Below are positions 1-8,845 of a stretch of 64,000 bases of DNA, one piece after another. Source of the DNA: Sva-07 sp942492715 (GTDB lineage Bacteria; Actinomycetota; Acidimicrobiia; Acidimicrobiales; Ilumatobacteraceae); the NCBI GenBank assembly GCA_942492715.1, contig CALOFW010000002.1, positions 496,001-560,000 on the forward strand. The letters are read 5' to 3'. The notes below the pieces were generated by a model, which had not been told where the DNA came from, ran no database searches, and worked only from the letters and a program-made list of their open reading frames with translations. Each line of letters opens with the position of its first letter. Position 1 is the first letter of the stretch. The translations under genes were made by a program, and so were the position numbers.

Positions 1-105
1 GTCGACGAGCGCCGTGGCCCGTCGGCGGCTCAGGCCGCATGGAACGAGCTGTACGCCGGCGACGTCGCGCCGTCGCAGGGGCTGGTCGCCTCGCTGCTCG
101 CCTAA
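1..105 (+). CDS. C-terminal end of an unidentified protein (partial)
   Basis: Frame 1 is open from the first base and ends at TAA (103-105), giving about 34 residues that end in GLVASLLA. The composition is protein-like (alternating Ala, Glu, Leu, Gly) rather than the Arg/Pro-rich pattern of GC-rich shadow frames. The stop overlaps the stop of the convergent glycosyltransferase gene by four bases. Too little is present to name a family. Confidence 0.5.
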   Translation, partial: VDERRGPSAAQAAWNELYAGDVAPSQGLVASLLA

Positions 106-1118
106 CTCGTCGGGCCGGCGGCGTCGCCCGTTGCTGCGTCGCCGTACTCGAGGCGCCGGGCGCGCAGACGGAGGTCTTCGAGCACGCGCCGGTTGGCGGC
201 CTGGAGGTCGGCGAGGAACGCGACGGCCCAGATCTGCGCAGCCACCACGACCAGCCCGATTCCTGCGAGCAGGCTGGGGACCCGGCTCGTGTACCCGTCC
301 TCGAACAGGTAGAGGCCGAGCCATCGCAGCATCAGCAGGGCGCCGACGACGAACGGTACGAGGCCCACCAGGAAGAAGAAGCGGAACGGCTTGTAGAGCG
401 CGAAGCTGCGGATGATCGCCTGCGCCGACCGCCACACGTAGCGGCTGCTGCTCTTGACCAGGCGCGACTCGCGTGTCTTCGGGTTCACGCCGATGGGTAC
501 CGAGGTGATCGCGATGCCGTTCCAACCGGCCTGCACGATCGTCTCCATCGTGTACGTGTAGCGGCCGAACACCTGGACGCGCATCGCCGCATCGCGCGAG
601 TAGGCCCGGAAGCCGCTCGCTGCGTCTCGCACTCCGGTGCCGGAGAACCGTCGGACGACCGAACTGCCCACGCGCTGGAGGAACTTCTTCGCCCGCGAGA
701 AGTCGTCGATCGACTCGATCGGTCGTTCGCCGACCACCATCTCGGCGTCGCCCGTCAGCACCGGCGCGACGAGATCGGGGATCGACGAGCCCTGGTACTG
801 GTTGTCGGCGTCGGTGTTGACGATCACGGTCGCACCTGCCCGCAGGCACGCGTCGATCCCGGTGAGGAAGGCGGCGGCGAGGCCACGGTTGTGCGCATGT
901 GACACGACGTGGTCCACGCCGAGCGATCGGGCGACCTCGACCGTGCGGTCACTGCTGCCGTCGTCGATCACGAGCCACTCGACCACGTCGACGCCCGGCA
1001 CCTCGCGGGGCAGGTCGGCGACCGTGAGCGGCAGCGTCTCCTCCTCGTTGAAGCACGGGATCTGGATGATCAGCTTGACCGGCCCGTCGTCGTCGGGGTG
1101 CGCGGCGCTCGACATCAC
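102..1118 (-). CDS. GT2 family glycosyltransferase, dolichol-phosphate mannosyltransferase-like
   Basis: 338 residues. The N-terminal GT-A fold has the nucleotide-sugar motifs PCFNEEE (about 21-27) and IDDGSS (51-56) and a DxD-type metal site, NTDADNQY (DAD at 103-105). Two hydrophobic segments near 246-273 and 283-307 would anchor it in the cytoplasmic membrane, as in polyprenyl-phosphate sugar synthases. It likely transfers a sugar from NDP or GDP to a lipid carrier or glycolipid; the donor cannot be read from sequence. The start overlaps the end of the flippase-like gene by 4 bp, so the two are probably translationally coupled. Confidence 0.88.
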   Translation of the reverse strand: MMSSAAHPDDDGPVKLIIQIPCFNEEETLPLTVADLPREVPGVDVVEWLVIDDGSSDRTVEVARSLGVDHVVSHAHNRGLAAAFLTGIDACLRAGATVIVNTDADNQYQGSSIPDLVAPVLTGDAEMVVGERPIESIDDFSRAKKFLQRVGSSVVRRFSGTGVRDAASGFRAYSRDAAMRVQVFGRYTYTMETIVQAGWNGIAITSVPIGVNPKTRESRLVKSSSRYVWRSAQAIIRSFALYKPFRFFFLVGLVPFVVGALLMLRWLGLYLFEDGYTSRVPSLLAGIGLVVVAAQIWAVAFLADLQAANRRVLEDLRLRARRLEYGDAATGDAAGPTS

Positions 1119-2056
1119 GGCGAAGCGTAACGGGTGGGCGTCTCGTGCTCGACGGGTGGAGCCGAGCGGCCGACCGGTACCGACACGGCGGCGCCGAGCA
1201 GATCGACCGCCACCGACACCACGCGGCTGACCACGGCCACCGAGACGGCGAGGCCCGCACCGAGCGGCGCGGTCATCATCGAGATGAACACGGCCTCACG
1301 TACGCCGAGCCCGCCCGGCAGCCCGATGATCACGAACCCGGCGATCCACGACACACACGTGGCGTAGATCAGCGTGACGACGAACTCACCGTCGAGGGAA
1401 CCGCCGAGCGCCTGGACGGTGAAGATGTTCATCCCGGCGAACAGCACCCACGCGGGGAGGTACCGGGCGACGATTCCGGCGAACCAGCGAGCTCCGGGGA
1501 GTCGCAGCTCGCGCGACGTCGCCCGGTCTGCGCTGCGGTGGATCAGGTCGCGGACACGTGGGGTGGCGAACGCGAGGCCACCGGCCACGAGCGCAACGGT
1601 GAACAACCAGGGCAGCACCCGCGAGTTCGGCGGTGCGGTGAGGCCCGAGACAGCGGCGACGACGAACGCGCCGAGGAGTGTCGTCACCATCGACAGCGCC
1701 GTCGACCAGTACGCGATCCCGCGGGGCGTCCGATCTCGATGTGCCAGTTCGGCCTGCCCCACGATCGGCCAGATGCCGCCGGGCACGTACTTGCCGAGCT
1801 GCCCGACGAAGAACCAGTACAGCCCGCGTCGCCACGGGGCCGGAGCGCCGCCGTGTCGGACGATCGTCAGCCAGTTGACACCGAGCAGGGCCATGGCGCC
1901 GAGACCTGACACCAGTGCGGCGACGAGCCACCACGGGTTCGCGCTGGAGAGCGCGTCGGCGATCTCCTCGCGGTCCTGCACGATCCTGACGCCGACGAAC
2001 GCCAGCCCGGCGAGGCCGATGGCGATGCCGATCAGGTTGGCGAGACGGGAATTCAC
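1115..2056 (-). CDS. Flippase-like integral membrane protein (lysylphosphatidylglycerol synthase TM-domain family)
   Basis: 313 residues from a GTG start, with about eight hydrophobic segments and the family-typical region FIIGLPGGLGVREAVF, where the GxGxxE-type loop is characteristic of the UPF0104/LPG synthase TM family. Relatives flip or modify lipids or act with glycosyltransferases. Here it sits between a GT2 glycosyltransferase (4-bp overlap) and a methyltransferase (3-bp gap) on the same strand, so a role in building or translocating a glycolipid is a fair inference. There is no soluble LPG-synthase domain, so it is not a full MprF. Confidence 0.82.
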   Translation of the reverse strand: MNSRLANLIGIAIGLAGLAFVGVRIVQDREEIADALSSANPWWLVAALVSGLGAMALLGVNWLTIVRHGGAPAPWRRGLYWFFVGQLGKYVPGGIWPIVGQAELAHRDRTPRGIAYWSTALSMVTTLLGAFVVAAVSGLTAPPNSRVLPWLFTVALVAGGLAFATPRVRDLIHRSADRATSRELRLPGARWFAGIVARYLPAWVLFAGMNIFTVQALGGSLDGEFVVTLIYATCVSWIAGFVIIGLPGGLGVREAVFISMMTAPLGAGLAVSVAVVSRVVSVAVDLLGAAVSVPVGRSAPPVEHETPTRYASP

Positions 2057-2059
2057 CGG

Positions 2060-2680
2060 TCAGTCGAGCGGGGTGCCGTGGACCATCGTCCACGGCAGTG
2101 GCGTCGCGGTGCTGCGCACGTCGAAGCGATGCTCGATGAGCTTGGCGAACCCGCGATTGGTCCAGTGGTTGATGTGGCCCGGGGTGTTGCCGAAGTCGCG
2201 GAGGTACCGCCCGCGGGCCATGTTGCCGGCGCGCCAGATCGGCTCGAACGGCACGGAGGCGATCAGCGACCCGGCGCACACCCGGTGGAGTTCGTGCAGG
2301 GATCGTGCTGGTTCGGGGAGGTGTTCGAACACCTCGATGGCCAGCACGAGGTCGAACGCGTCGTCGGGGAACGGCAGGCTGGTCGCGTCGCCGAACACGC
2401 ACGACAGCCCCCGTTCGAGCCAGTCGTCGGCGAGGTCGTCGTCGGGCAGGTCGAGGCCGAGCACCGCCGCGTCGGGGAATCGTTCGATCACCCGCTGGGT
2501 GACGATCCCCTCGCCGACGCCGATTTCGAGGATGCGGCGTGGTGTGTGTGGCCGGTCGGCGGCGTCGAGCATCGTGTCGAACGCACCGAAGAATCCACGC
2601 ATCATCCGTTGCTCGATCGGATTGGTCGACGCGTACTTGTCGTACGTGTTGCCGGTCGGCACCGGCTCCGTCGTCGTCAT
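2060..2680 (-). CDS. Class I SAM-dependent methyltransferase
   Basis: 206 residues. Motif I LEIGVGEG lies at about 51-58, followed by the acidic residue after beta-2 (GLDLPDDD), and motif FDLVLAIEVFEHLPEP, typical of UbiE/Methyltransf_11 enzymes. The C-terminal part carries an N(T/H)WTNRGF region common in methyltransferases of glycan clusters. The substrate is unknown. It is the first gene of a three-gene unit with the flippase-like and glycosyltransferase genes, so a lipid or sugar acceptor is likely. Confidence 0.85.
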   Translation of the reverse strand: MTTTEPVPTGNTYDKYASTNPIEQRMMRGFFGAFDTMLDAADRPHTPRRILEIGVGEGIVTQRVIERFPDAAVLGLDLPDDDLADDWLERGLSCVFGDATSLPFPDDAFDLVLAIEVFEHLPEPARSLHELHRVCAGSLIASVPFEPIWRAGNMARGRYLRDFGNTPGHINHWTNRGFAKLIEHRFDVRSTATPLPWTMVHGTPLD

Positions 2681-2726
2681 CCCGTCAGTGTCGCAGCGCC
2701 GACGCGCCGTTTGGTGTCAGACGAGT

Positions 2727-2757
2727 GGGACATCTGGGGTCTGACCCCAGATGTCCC
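2727..2757. repeat. Perfect 31-bp palindrome (family I), copy 1
   Basis: Arm GGGACATCTGGGGTC, one central base, then the exact inverse. It lies in the 87-bp gap downstream of the CoxM-like gene and upstream of the methyltransferase gene. The same element recurs at 36656-36694 and, with the outer arms changed, at 19033-19067. It can form a strong hairpin and could end transcription of the cox operon, although no T-tract follows. Confidence 0.85.
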
Positions 2758-2767
2758 GGCGTACCGG

Positions 2768-3592
2768 TCAGGCGGAGGCGGTTTCGAGGGCGCGGCGGGT
2801 GAGCACCCTGGCGAGGTGCTGGCGGTACTCGACGCTGGCGTTGAGGTCGGCCTGCGGCTCGGCGTCGGCGGCGGCCTGTTCGGCGGCGTCACCGATGCTG
2901 GCGCCGCTCGCGATCGCTGCGGCGACGCTGGTTGCGAGCACCGGTGTGGACCCCATGTTGACCAGGCCGACGCCCGACTGGTCGCCGTTGCGCCAGGCGG
3001 CCACACCGACGATCGCCCAGTCCTGGGCCCGACGGTTGAACTTCTGGAAGCTCCAACCGGCACCGTTCATCTTCGGCACGCGGATCTCGGTGAGCACCTC
3101 GTCGGCTTCGAGCGCCGACTCGAAGAACGTCTGGTAGAAGTCGCTCGCCGCGATCTCGCGGGTGCCGTTGGGCCCCTGCGCGACGTAGGTGGCGCCGAGC
3201 GCCAGGGTCGTGGCGGGGAGGTCGGACGCCGGGTCGGCGTGGGCGATCGACCCGCCGATCGTGCCGCGGTGGCGAACCTGTGGATCGCCGACGTGGCCGG
3301 CCGCATGTGCCAGGAGTGGGACGTGTTCGCGCAACACGTCGGAGGTCTCGACGTCCATGTGGCGCGTCATGGCCCCGATCGCGATCCGGTCGCCGTCGTC
3401 GCGGATGTACGACAGGTCGCTCAGCCGCCCGATGTCGATCAGCACGCTCGGCTGGGCGAGGCGCAGCTTCATCATCGGCAGCAGGCTGTGCCCACCGGCG
3501 ATGAACTTGGCCTCGTCGCCGTGCTGGCCGATGAGGCTGATGGCCTCCTCGGCGGACTCGGCGCGGACGTAGTCGAATGCGGCGGGAATCAC
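2768..3592 (-). CDS. FAD-binding subunit of a xanthine dehydrogenase/CO dehydrogenase-family enzyme (CoxM-like)
   Basis: 274 residues when started at the GTG at 3592, which forms a 4-bp GTGA overlap with the large-subunit stop; a longer frame upstream only adds Arg-rich residues. FAD-binding motifs AGGHS (32-36) and TIGGS (111-115) are intact. The medium subunit passes electrons from the Fe-S subunit to an acceptor through FAD. It is the last gene of the S-L-M operon. Substrate specificity is set by the large subunit. Confidence 0.9.
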   Translation of the reverse strand: MIPAAFDYVRAESAEEAISLIGQHGDEAKFIAGGHSLLPMMKLRLAQPSVLIDIGRLSDLSYIRDDGDRIAIGAMTRHMDVETSDVLREHVPLLAHAAGHVGDPQVRHRGTIGGSIAHADPASDLPATTLALGATYVAQGPNGTREIAASDFYQTFFESALEADEVLTEIRVPKMNGAGWSFQKFNRRAQDWAIVGVAAWRNGDQSGVGLVNMGSTPVLATSVAAAIASGASIGDAAEQAAADAEPQADLNASVEYRQHLARVLTRRALETASA

Positions 3593-5997
3593 TGGTTGCC
3601 TCCGGTGGCGCTGGTGGATTGGGCGGCGTGGATGGCGTTCCACACCGTGTTGGGACTGGCGGGCATCGGCACATCTCGGACACCGAGGCCCGAGAGTGCG
3701 TCGACGATGGCGTTCATCACGGCCGGGGCCGAGCCGATCGTGCCGGCCTCGCCGACCCCCTTCACGCCGAGTGGGTTCGTCGGCGACGGCGTGACCGAGT
3801 GGCCGATCGTGATCGGCGGGACGTCGCTCGCTGCCGGTACGAGGTAGTCGGCGAGGGTGGACGTGCGCAGGTTGCCGTCGGAGTCGTGATCGGCGCCCTC
3901 GTAGAGGGCCTGCGCGAGGCCTTGGACGACGCCGCCGTGCACCTGGCCCTCGACGATCATCGGGTTGACCTGGTTGCCGCAGTCGTCGACGGCCACGTAC
4001 TGCAACACGTCGACGTCACCGGTCTCGGTGTCGACCTCGACGAGGCACATGTGCGTCCCGAACGGCCACGAGAAGTTCGGTGGGTCGTAGGTGACCTGTG
4101 CCTCGAGGTTGGGTTCGAGACCGTCGGGGAGGTCGTGGGCGGTGAACGCCGCGAATGCGATCGCCGCCAGCGGCACCTCACGATCGGGGGAGCCGGCGAC
4201 CCGGAACGTCCCGCCGACGAACTCGATGTCGTCGAGGTTCGCCTCGAGTTGGTGGGCCGCGATCTGCTTGGCCTTGTCGATCACCTTGTCGCAGGCCATG
4301 CCGACGGCCACGCCACCGACCGGCAGCGAACGCGAGCCGTAGGTGTCCATGCCGAGCGGCGCAATCGCGGTGTCGGAGTGCAGCACGTCGACGTCGGCGG
4401 GGTCGATGCCCAGTTTGTCGGCGACGATCATCGACCACGACGTCTCGTGGCCCTGCCCGTGCGGCGACGTGCCGGTGACGACCTGCACCTTCGACGTCGG
4501 CAGGATGCGGACGGTGGCCGCCTCCCACCCGCCGGCGGAGTAGTTGAGCGAGGCGAGGACCCGCGACGGGGCGAGACCGCACATCTCGAAGTAGCTCGAC
4601 ACGCCGAGGCCGAGCCGCTTGGTGGAACCCTCGGTGTTCTGCTCGGCCTGACGGGCCCGCACGCCGGCGTAGTCGATCATCTCGGCCGCGATCGTGGCCG
4701 CCTTGTCGTGGTCGCCGGAGTCGTAGACCAGACCGGTGAACGCCTCGTACGGGAACTGCTCCTTGCGGATGAAGTTGCGTCGCCGGAACTCGAGGGGGTC
4801 GGCGCCGACCTCCTTCGCCAGGGCGTCGATCGCCCGTTCGATGGCGTAGGTGGCCTCGGGGCGACCGGCGCCGCGGTAGGCGTCGGTGGGTGTGAGGTTG
4901 GTGAACACGCCGGTGCACGAGAAGTCGTAGGCCTTGGGCAGGTCGTACACCCCGGCGTACAGGAATGCCCCGAGGATCGGGATGCCGGGCGTGATCAGCT
5001 GGAGGTAGGCACCCATGTCGGCGGTGAGGCGCACCCGGATGGCGGTGAGCTTGCCGGCGGAGTCGGCGGCGAGGTCGATGTGCTGGATCTGCCCGCGCCC
5101 CTGGATCGTGGCGACCGTGTTCTCCGAGCGGGTCTCGTTCCAGCGCACCGGCACGCCATGCTTGCGTGACAGGGCGACGCACAGCAGTTCCTCGGCGTAC
5201 ACGTCGAGCTTGGCGCCGAAGCCGCCGCCGACCGCCGGCGCGACGACGCGCAGTTGGTGCTCGGGCACGCCGAGCGTGACGGCGATCATCACCTTGAGCA
5301 CGTGGGGGATCTGGGTGGAGCTGTAGAGGGTGACGTCGCCCCCGAACGGCTGCGGGATCGACACGACGGCCCGTGGCTCCATCGCCATCGGGATCAGCCG
5401 CTGTTGCACGTAGCGTTCGCTCACCGTGTAGGCGGCCTCGTCGAACGCCTTCTGGACGGCACCGTCGGTCTCCTCGACCAGGAGGTTCCACGTGTACGAC
5501 GAGTTCGTGCCGAGCTCGGGGTGGACCACGATGCGGTCGGACAGCGCGTCGTCGAGATCGATGATGGGCTCACCCGGGTCGTACTCGACATCGATCGCCT
5601 CGATGGCGTCGTGCGCGATCGTGTCGGAGTCGGCGAGCACCACCGCCACGCCGTCACCGACGTAGTGGACCGCATCGATCGCGATCGGGTGGTGCGGCGG
5701 GTTCAACATGTCCTCGGTGACCGCCCATGCGCACGGCATCGGGGCCGCCCAGAGGTCGGCGAGGTCGGCGCCGGTGTACACCGCCTGCACGCCGGGCATC
5801 GCCGCCGCGGCGGTCGTGTCGATCGACACGATCTTCGCGCTGGCGTACGGGCTGCGCAGCACCGCCATGAAGAGCGCCCCCGGCACCTTCATGTCGTTGG
5901 CGAACACCGCTTCGCCGGTGAGGAGCACCGGGTCCTCCTTGCGGAGCACCCGCGTTCCGATCACGGCGGTGTCGGTCGGTTCGTCGGTCATGGTCAT
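3589..5997 (-). CDS. Molybdopterin-binding large subunit, form II CoxL / xanthine dehydrogenase family
   Basis: 802 residues, full length for the family. The N-terminal domain (IGTRVLRKEDP) is followed by Mo-cofactor loops including VGGGFGAK (about 256-263), the active-site loop AYRGAGR (373-379) and the catalytic Glu in GVGE (about 750). AYRGAGR is the form II signature; the form I aerobic CO dehydrogenase motif AYxCSFR is absent, so growth on CO should not be assumed. Likely an aldehyde, purine or aromatic N-heterocycle hydroxylase. It is 51 bp downstream of the Fe-S subunit and overlaps the FAD subunit. Confidence 0.92.
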   Translation of the reverse strand: MTMTDEPTDTAVIGTRVLRKEDPVLLTGEAVFANDMKVPGALFMAVLRSPYASAKIVSIDTTAAAAMPGVQAVYTGADLADLWAAPMPCAWAVTEDMLNPPHHPIAIDAVHYVGDGVAVVLADSDTIAHDAIEAIDVEYDPGEPIIDLDDALSDRIVVHPELGTNSSYTWNLLVEETDGAVQKAFDEAAYTVSERYVQQRLIPMAMEPRAVVSIPQPFGGDVTLYSSTQIPHVLKVMIAVTLGVPEHQLRVVAPAVGGGFGAKLDVYAEELLCVALSRKHGVPVRWNETRSENTVATIQGRGQIQHIDLAADSAGKLTAIRVRLTADMGAYLQLITPGIPILGAFLYAGVYDLPKAYDFSCTGVFTNLTPTDAYRGAGRPEATYAIERAIDALAKEVGADPLEFRRRNFIRKEQFPYEAFTGLVYDSGDHDKAATIAAEMIDYAGVRARQAEQNTEGSTKRLGLGVSSYFEMCGLAPSRVLASLNYSAGGWEAATVRILPTSKVQVVTGTSPHGQGHETSWSMIVADKLGIDPADVDVLHSDTAIAPLGMDTYGSRSLPVGGVAVGMACDKVIDKAKQIAAHQLEANLDDIEFVGGTFRVAGSPDREVPLAAIAFAAFTAHDLPDGLEPNLEAQVTYDPPNFSWPFGTHMCLVEVDTETGDVDVLQYVAVDDCGNQVNPMIVEGQVHGGVVQGLAQALYEGADHDSDGNLRTSTLADYLVPAASDVPPITIGHSVTPSPTNPLGVKGVGEAGTIGSAPAVMNAIVDALSGLGVRDVPMPASPNTVWNAIHAAQSTSATGGNQ

Positions 5998-6048
5998 CGC
6001 TGGACCCCCATCCAGTTGGCGTCACCGTGTGACGGAGTGATGTTCCGA

Positions 6049-6513
6049 TCAGGCGCCGGCCGACGCTGCGGCGAGCACCGACTTGACGATGTTGTGGTAG
6101 CCGGTGCAGCGGCACAGGTTCCCCTCGAGCCCGAGCCGCACGTCTTCCTCGGTCGGGTTCGGATTCTCCTCGAGCAGGCTCGTGGCTGCCATCACCATCC
6201 CGGGCGTGCAGTAGCCGCACTGCAGACCGTGGTGCTCCATGAAGGCCTGCTGCATCGGGTGCAGCGTGCCGTCGGCTGCGGCCATCCCCTCGATCGTACG
6301 GATCTCCTGGCCGTCGGCCTGGACGGCGAGCACGGTGCAGCTCTTGACCGCTTCACCGTCGAGGTGCAGCGAGCAGGCGCCGCACGACGAGGTGTCGCAG
6401 CCGATGTTGGTGCCGGTGAGCCCGACGACCTCGCGGATGTACTGCACGAGGAGCAGGCGCGGCTCCACCTCGTGTGTCTGCGTCGTACCGTTGACGGTGA
6501 CGGTGATCTCCAC
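6049..6513 (-). CDS. (2Fe-2S) small subunit of the molybdenum hydroxylase (CoxS-like)
   Basis: 154 residues from the GTG at 6513. That start has a G-rich Shine-Dalgarno (GGGGG) about six bases upstream and gives the usual family length; the frame continues further upstream without family similarity. Plant-ferredoxin-type cluster cysteines are at 39, 44, 47 and 59, and the second helical cluster uses Cys 99, 102, 134 and 136 (GYCTPG, CRCTGY). First gene of the S-L-M operon; it relays electrons from Mo to FAD. Confidence 0.92.
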   Translation of the reverse strand: MEITVTVNGTTQTHEVEPRLLLVQYIREVVGLTGTNIGCDTSSCGACSLHLDGEAVKSCTVLAVQADGQEIRTIEGMAAADGTLHPMQQAFMEHHGLQCGYCTPGMVMAATSLLEENPNPTEEDVRLGLEGNLCRCTGYHNIVKSVLAAASAGA

Positions 6514-6625
6514 TGATGCCCCCAAGTCGCTCGTGGTGTGCTGTGTCCGGGCTGTTCCCGAATTCACATCATGCACCATCGGAGGGGGCGCCGGACAACC
6601 GAGCGCCAAGCGGGCACCGTACGGG

Positions 6626-7090
6626 TCAGGTGACGTTCGCGATATCGGTGACGGCGAGGTACAGGAGGAACCCGATGATCGTCACCCCGAAGATCGTGTA
6701 ATGCCACCGCTTGGGGTGGTCGGCTCGCCAGAACCGGCGGATGCTGTAGATGATCGAGACGATCGCGAGCAGGCCGATGACGATCCCGATGACCGGCCCG
6801 ACGCCGCGGGCGATGCCGACGGCCGGCAGGACGAACGGGAACACGATGTACATCAGCAGGCACCGGCAGGTGCTGATCAGCAGTGACTTCTGGAAGGCGG
6901 AGCGGGCCTCGGCCTTGGTCGAGGTGGTGCCCTCGGGGAGGATCAGCAGGCGCCGCATGAACCGATCGGCGGCCGAGGACGACGTCGTGGCGGGGGCCGG
7001 GGCCGCACCAGTGGCGGCGCTCGTCGGTGCGTCAGGTTCCGTGGCGTGCGCGGTGTCGGTGATGGGGGGCTGGTCGGCGGTGGTGCTCAT
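6626..7090 (-). CDS. Small integral membrane protein of unknown function
   Basis: 154 residues when started at the ATG at 7090, just after the HAD phosphatase stop (5-bp gap); an in-frame extension would run inside that gene. The first 60 residues are Ala/Thr/Pro-rich and probably disordered. About three hydrophobic segments follow (around 85-105, 108-125, 135-152). It contains CRCL within a membrane segment. No family was recognised. It is the last of a channel - HAD - membrane protein run on the minus strand. Confidence 0.65.
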   Translation of the reverse strand: MSTTADQPPITDTAHATEPDAPTSAATGAAPAPATTSSSAADRFMRRLLILPEGTTSTKAEARSAFQKSLLISTCRCLLMYIVFPFVLPAVGIARGVGPVIGIVIGLLAIVSIIYSIRRFWRADHPKRWHYTIFGVTIIGFLLYLAVTDIANVT

Positions 7091-7095
7091 GGCCG

Positions 7096-7770
7096 TCACG
7101 AACGGTACGTCGCTGCGACCGCCGCGGCAACTTCGGCGGGAGACGCCACGAGGGCGCACGCGCCGGCACCGGACAGCTCGTCGGGGGAGCCGAAGCCCCA
7201 GGTGACCCCGATGCAGTCGACGCCGTTCGACCGTGCTCCTTCCACATCGTGGTCGCGGTCGCCGATCATCACGACGTGGTGGTCGCTGCGGTCGCCGGCG
7301 AGGCCGAGTTGGTCCAGCGCGTAGGCGATCACGTGGGCCTTGGTGCGTCGACCGGAGCCGACCTCGATCGTGGCACCGGCCTGGACTGCGAAGTGGTGGC
7401 TGAAACCGAAGTGCTCGACGATGCGGATCGCCGTCGGCTGCGGCTTGGCCGTGGCGAGCGACAGCGTGTACCCCGACGCAACCAGTTCCTCGAGCATCTC
7501 GGCGACACCCGGGTACACCTCGTTCTCGAACAATCCGACGTCCTCGTAGCGCACCCGGTAGGCATCGACCACCCGTTCGATGTCGTCGTGCGGCACGCCG
7601 AGGGTGGGGAAGCTGAGCTCGAACGGCGGCCCGATCACCGCGCGCACCTGCTCGTCGGTCGGCGGCTCGTACCCGCAGGTGCTGAAGGCGTGCTGGAGCG
7701 AGCGGGCGATGCCGGGCGACGAGTCCGACAGGGTGCCGTCGAGGTCGAGCAGGACGTGGGCGTCGTTCAT
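7096..7770 (-). CDS. HAD-superfamily phosphatase, phosphoglycolate phosphatase-like
   Basis: 224 residues from the ATG at 7770, which overlaps the channel gene stop by 4 bp (ATGA). HAD motif I is LLDLDGTLSDS (residues 7-17), motif II lies around SLATAK, motif III Lys is in the RRTKAHVIAYAL region, and motif IV is MIGDRDHDVEGA. The helical cap between motifs I and II is of the Gph/PGP type. It probably dephosphorylates a small phosphorylated metabolite; phosphoglycolate is the family default, not shown. Confidence 0.87.
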   Translation of the reverse strand: MNDAHVLLDLDGTLSDSSPGIARSLQHAFSTCGYEPPTDEQVRAVIGPPFELSFPTLGVPHDDIERVVDAYRVRYEDVGLFENEVYPGVAEMLEELVASGYTLSLATAKPQPTAIRIVEHFGFSHHFAVQAGATIEVGSGRRTKAHVIAYALDQLGLAGDRSDHHVVMIGDRDHDVEGARSNGVDCIGVTWGFGSPDELSGAGACALVASPAEVAAAVAATYRS

Positions 7771-8759
7771 CGTCTGGCCAGCTCTTCCAGTCGTTGCAGG
7801 TCGTCGTCGGTGCCGACGGCGATCAGCACCTGGCGCGGCTCGATCACCATGCCCGGGTCCGGGTTGGTGGTGAATGTTCCGTCGGGACGGCGAACGGCGA
7901 GGATCAGCACGCCGGTCTGTTTGCGCAGGTTCGCCTCGCGCAGCGTCTTGCCGGCCAGGTCGGACGACTCGGACACGTCGTACTCCTGCATGCGGAACTC
8001 GAGGGATCGTTCGTGCATGACGACGTCGATGAACTCTGCGACGTGCGGACGGGCGACGAACGACGCCATGCGAGCAGCGCCCAGTTCCTGCGGGTTGACG
8101 ACGCGATCGGCGCCGGCGTTGGCGAGCTTGGGCACGCTCTCGTCCTGTCGGGCGCGGGCGACGATGAACAGATCGGGCATGATCGCGCGGGCCGACAGGG
8201 TGACGAAGAGGTTCTCCGCGTCGCCCTCGAGCGCGGCGATGAGCGCGCCGGCGCGTTCGAGTCCGGCGCGGCGCAGGGTGACGTCGAGGGTGGCGTCGCC
8301 GACCACGGTGGGGTAGGGCACGTTCGCCAGACGGTCGGGGTCGACGTCGACGATGACGACGGGGTGGCCGGCGGACACGAGATCCTCGGCGACGGCGCGC
8401 CCGACACGTCCCCACCCGCACACGATGCTGTGCCCGCTCAGTTTGTTGATCTCCCGATCCATGAAGCGCCTCCCGACGAAGTCACGCAGTTGTCCGTCCA
8501 CGACGACCTGGACGGAGAGGGTGAAGGTGTACAGCACGGTCGACACGCCGATGATGATCAGAACGATCGTGAACCACTGTTCGACGACCGTGAACTCCTC
8601 GAGTTCGCGGAACCCGACGGTGGTGACCGTGGTGACCGTCTGGTACACGGCGTCGGTGAACGACATGCCGAACAACAGGTAGCCGATGGTGCCGATCACC
8701 GTCACGGCGATCACCATGGCGACGGCGCGCTGGAGGCCGCCGATCGGGCTGTAGCTCAC
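7767..8759 (-). CDS. Potassium channel with TrkA-N/TrkA-C (RCK) regulatory domains
   Basis: 330 residues. A two-helix ion-channel unit (about 12-30 and 62-88) encloses a selectivity filter TTVGF (46-50), in which the usual TVGYG is changed to TVGFR. A Rossmann RCK domain follows (GWGRVG at 115-120, the dinucleotide site; acidic end of beta-2 in VIVDVDPD), then a TrkA-C domain near 240-330. Comparable proteins are tetrameric K+ channels gated by cytosolic ligands. It is the first gene of a three-gene run. Confidence 0.9.
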   Translation of the reverse strand: MSYSPIGGLQRAVAMVIAVTVIGTIGYLLFGMSFTDAVYQTVTTVTTVGFRELEEFTVVEQWFTIVLIIIGVSTVLYTFTLSVQVVVDGQLRDFVGRRFMDREINKLSGHSIVCGWGRVGRAVAEDLVSAGHPVVIVDVDPDRLANVPYPTVVGDATLDVTLRRAGLERAGALIAALEGDAENLFVTLSARAIMPDLFIVARARQDESVPKLANAGADRVVNPQELGAARMASFVARPHVAEFIDVVMHERSLEFRMQEYDVSESSDLAGKTLREANLRKQTGVLILAVRRPDGTFTTNPDPGMVIEPRQVLIAVGTDDDLQRLEELARR

Positions 8760-8845
8760 GACGGCGACGGTAGCCGCACACCCCCCGCCAACAGCGTTAC
8801 GCCGGGGGTCGGTGTCGCGCCTGGGTCATACCCGAGGCGTGATCG

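Noticed and set aside
2727..2757. Perfect palindrome as an insertion-sequence end or phage operator
   Set aside because: No transposase, target duplication or phage gene is near; repeats of the same type sit at other gene ends.
3589..5997. Aerobic carbon monoxide dehydrogenase (CO oxidation)
   Set aside because: The active-site loop is AYRGAGR (form II), not the AYxCSFR of form I CO dehydrogenases; CO use cannot be inferred.
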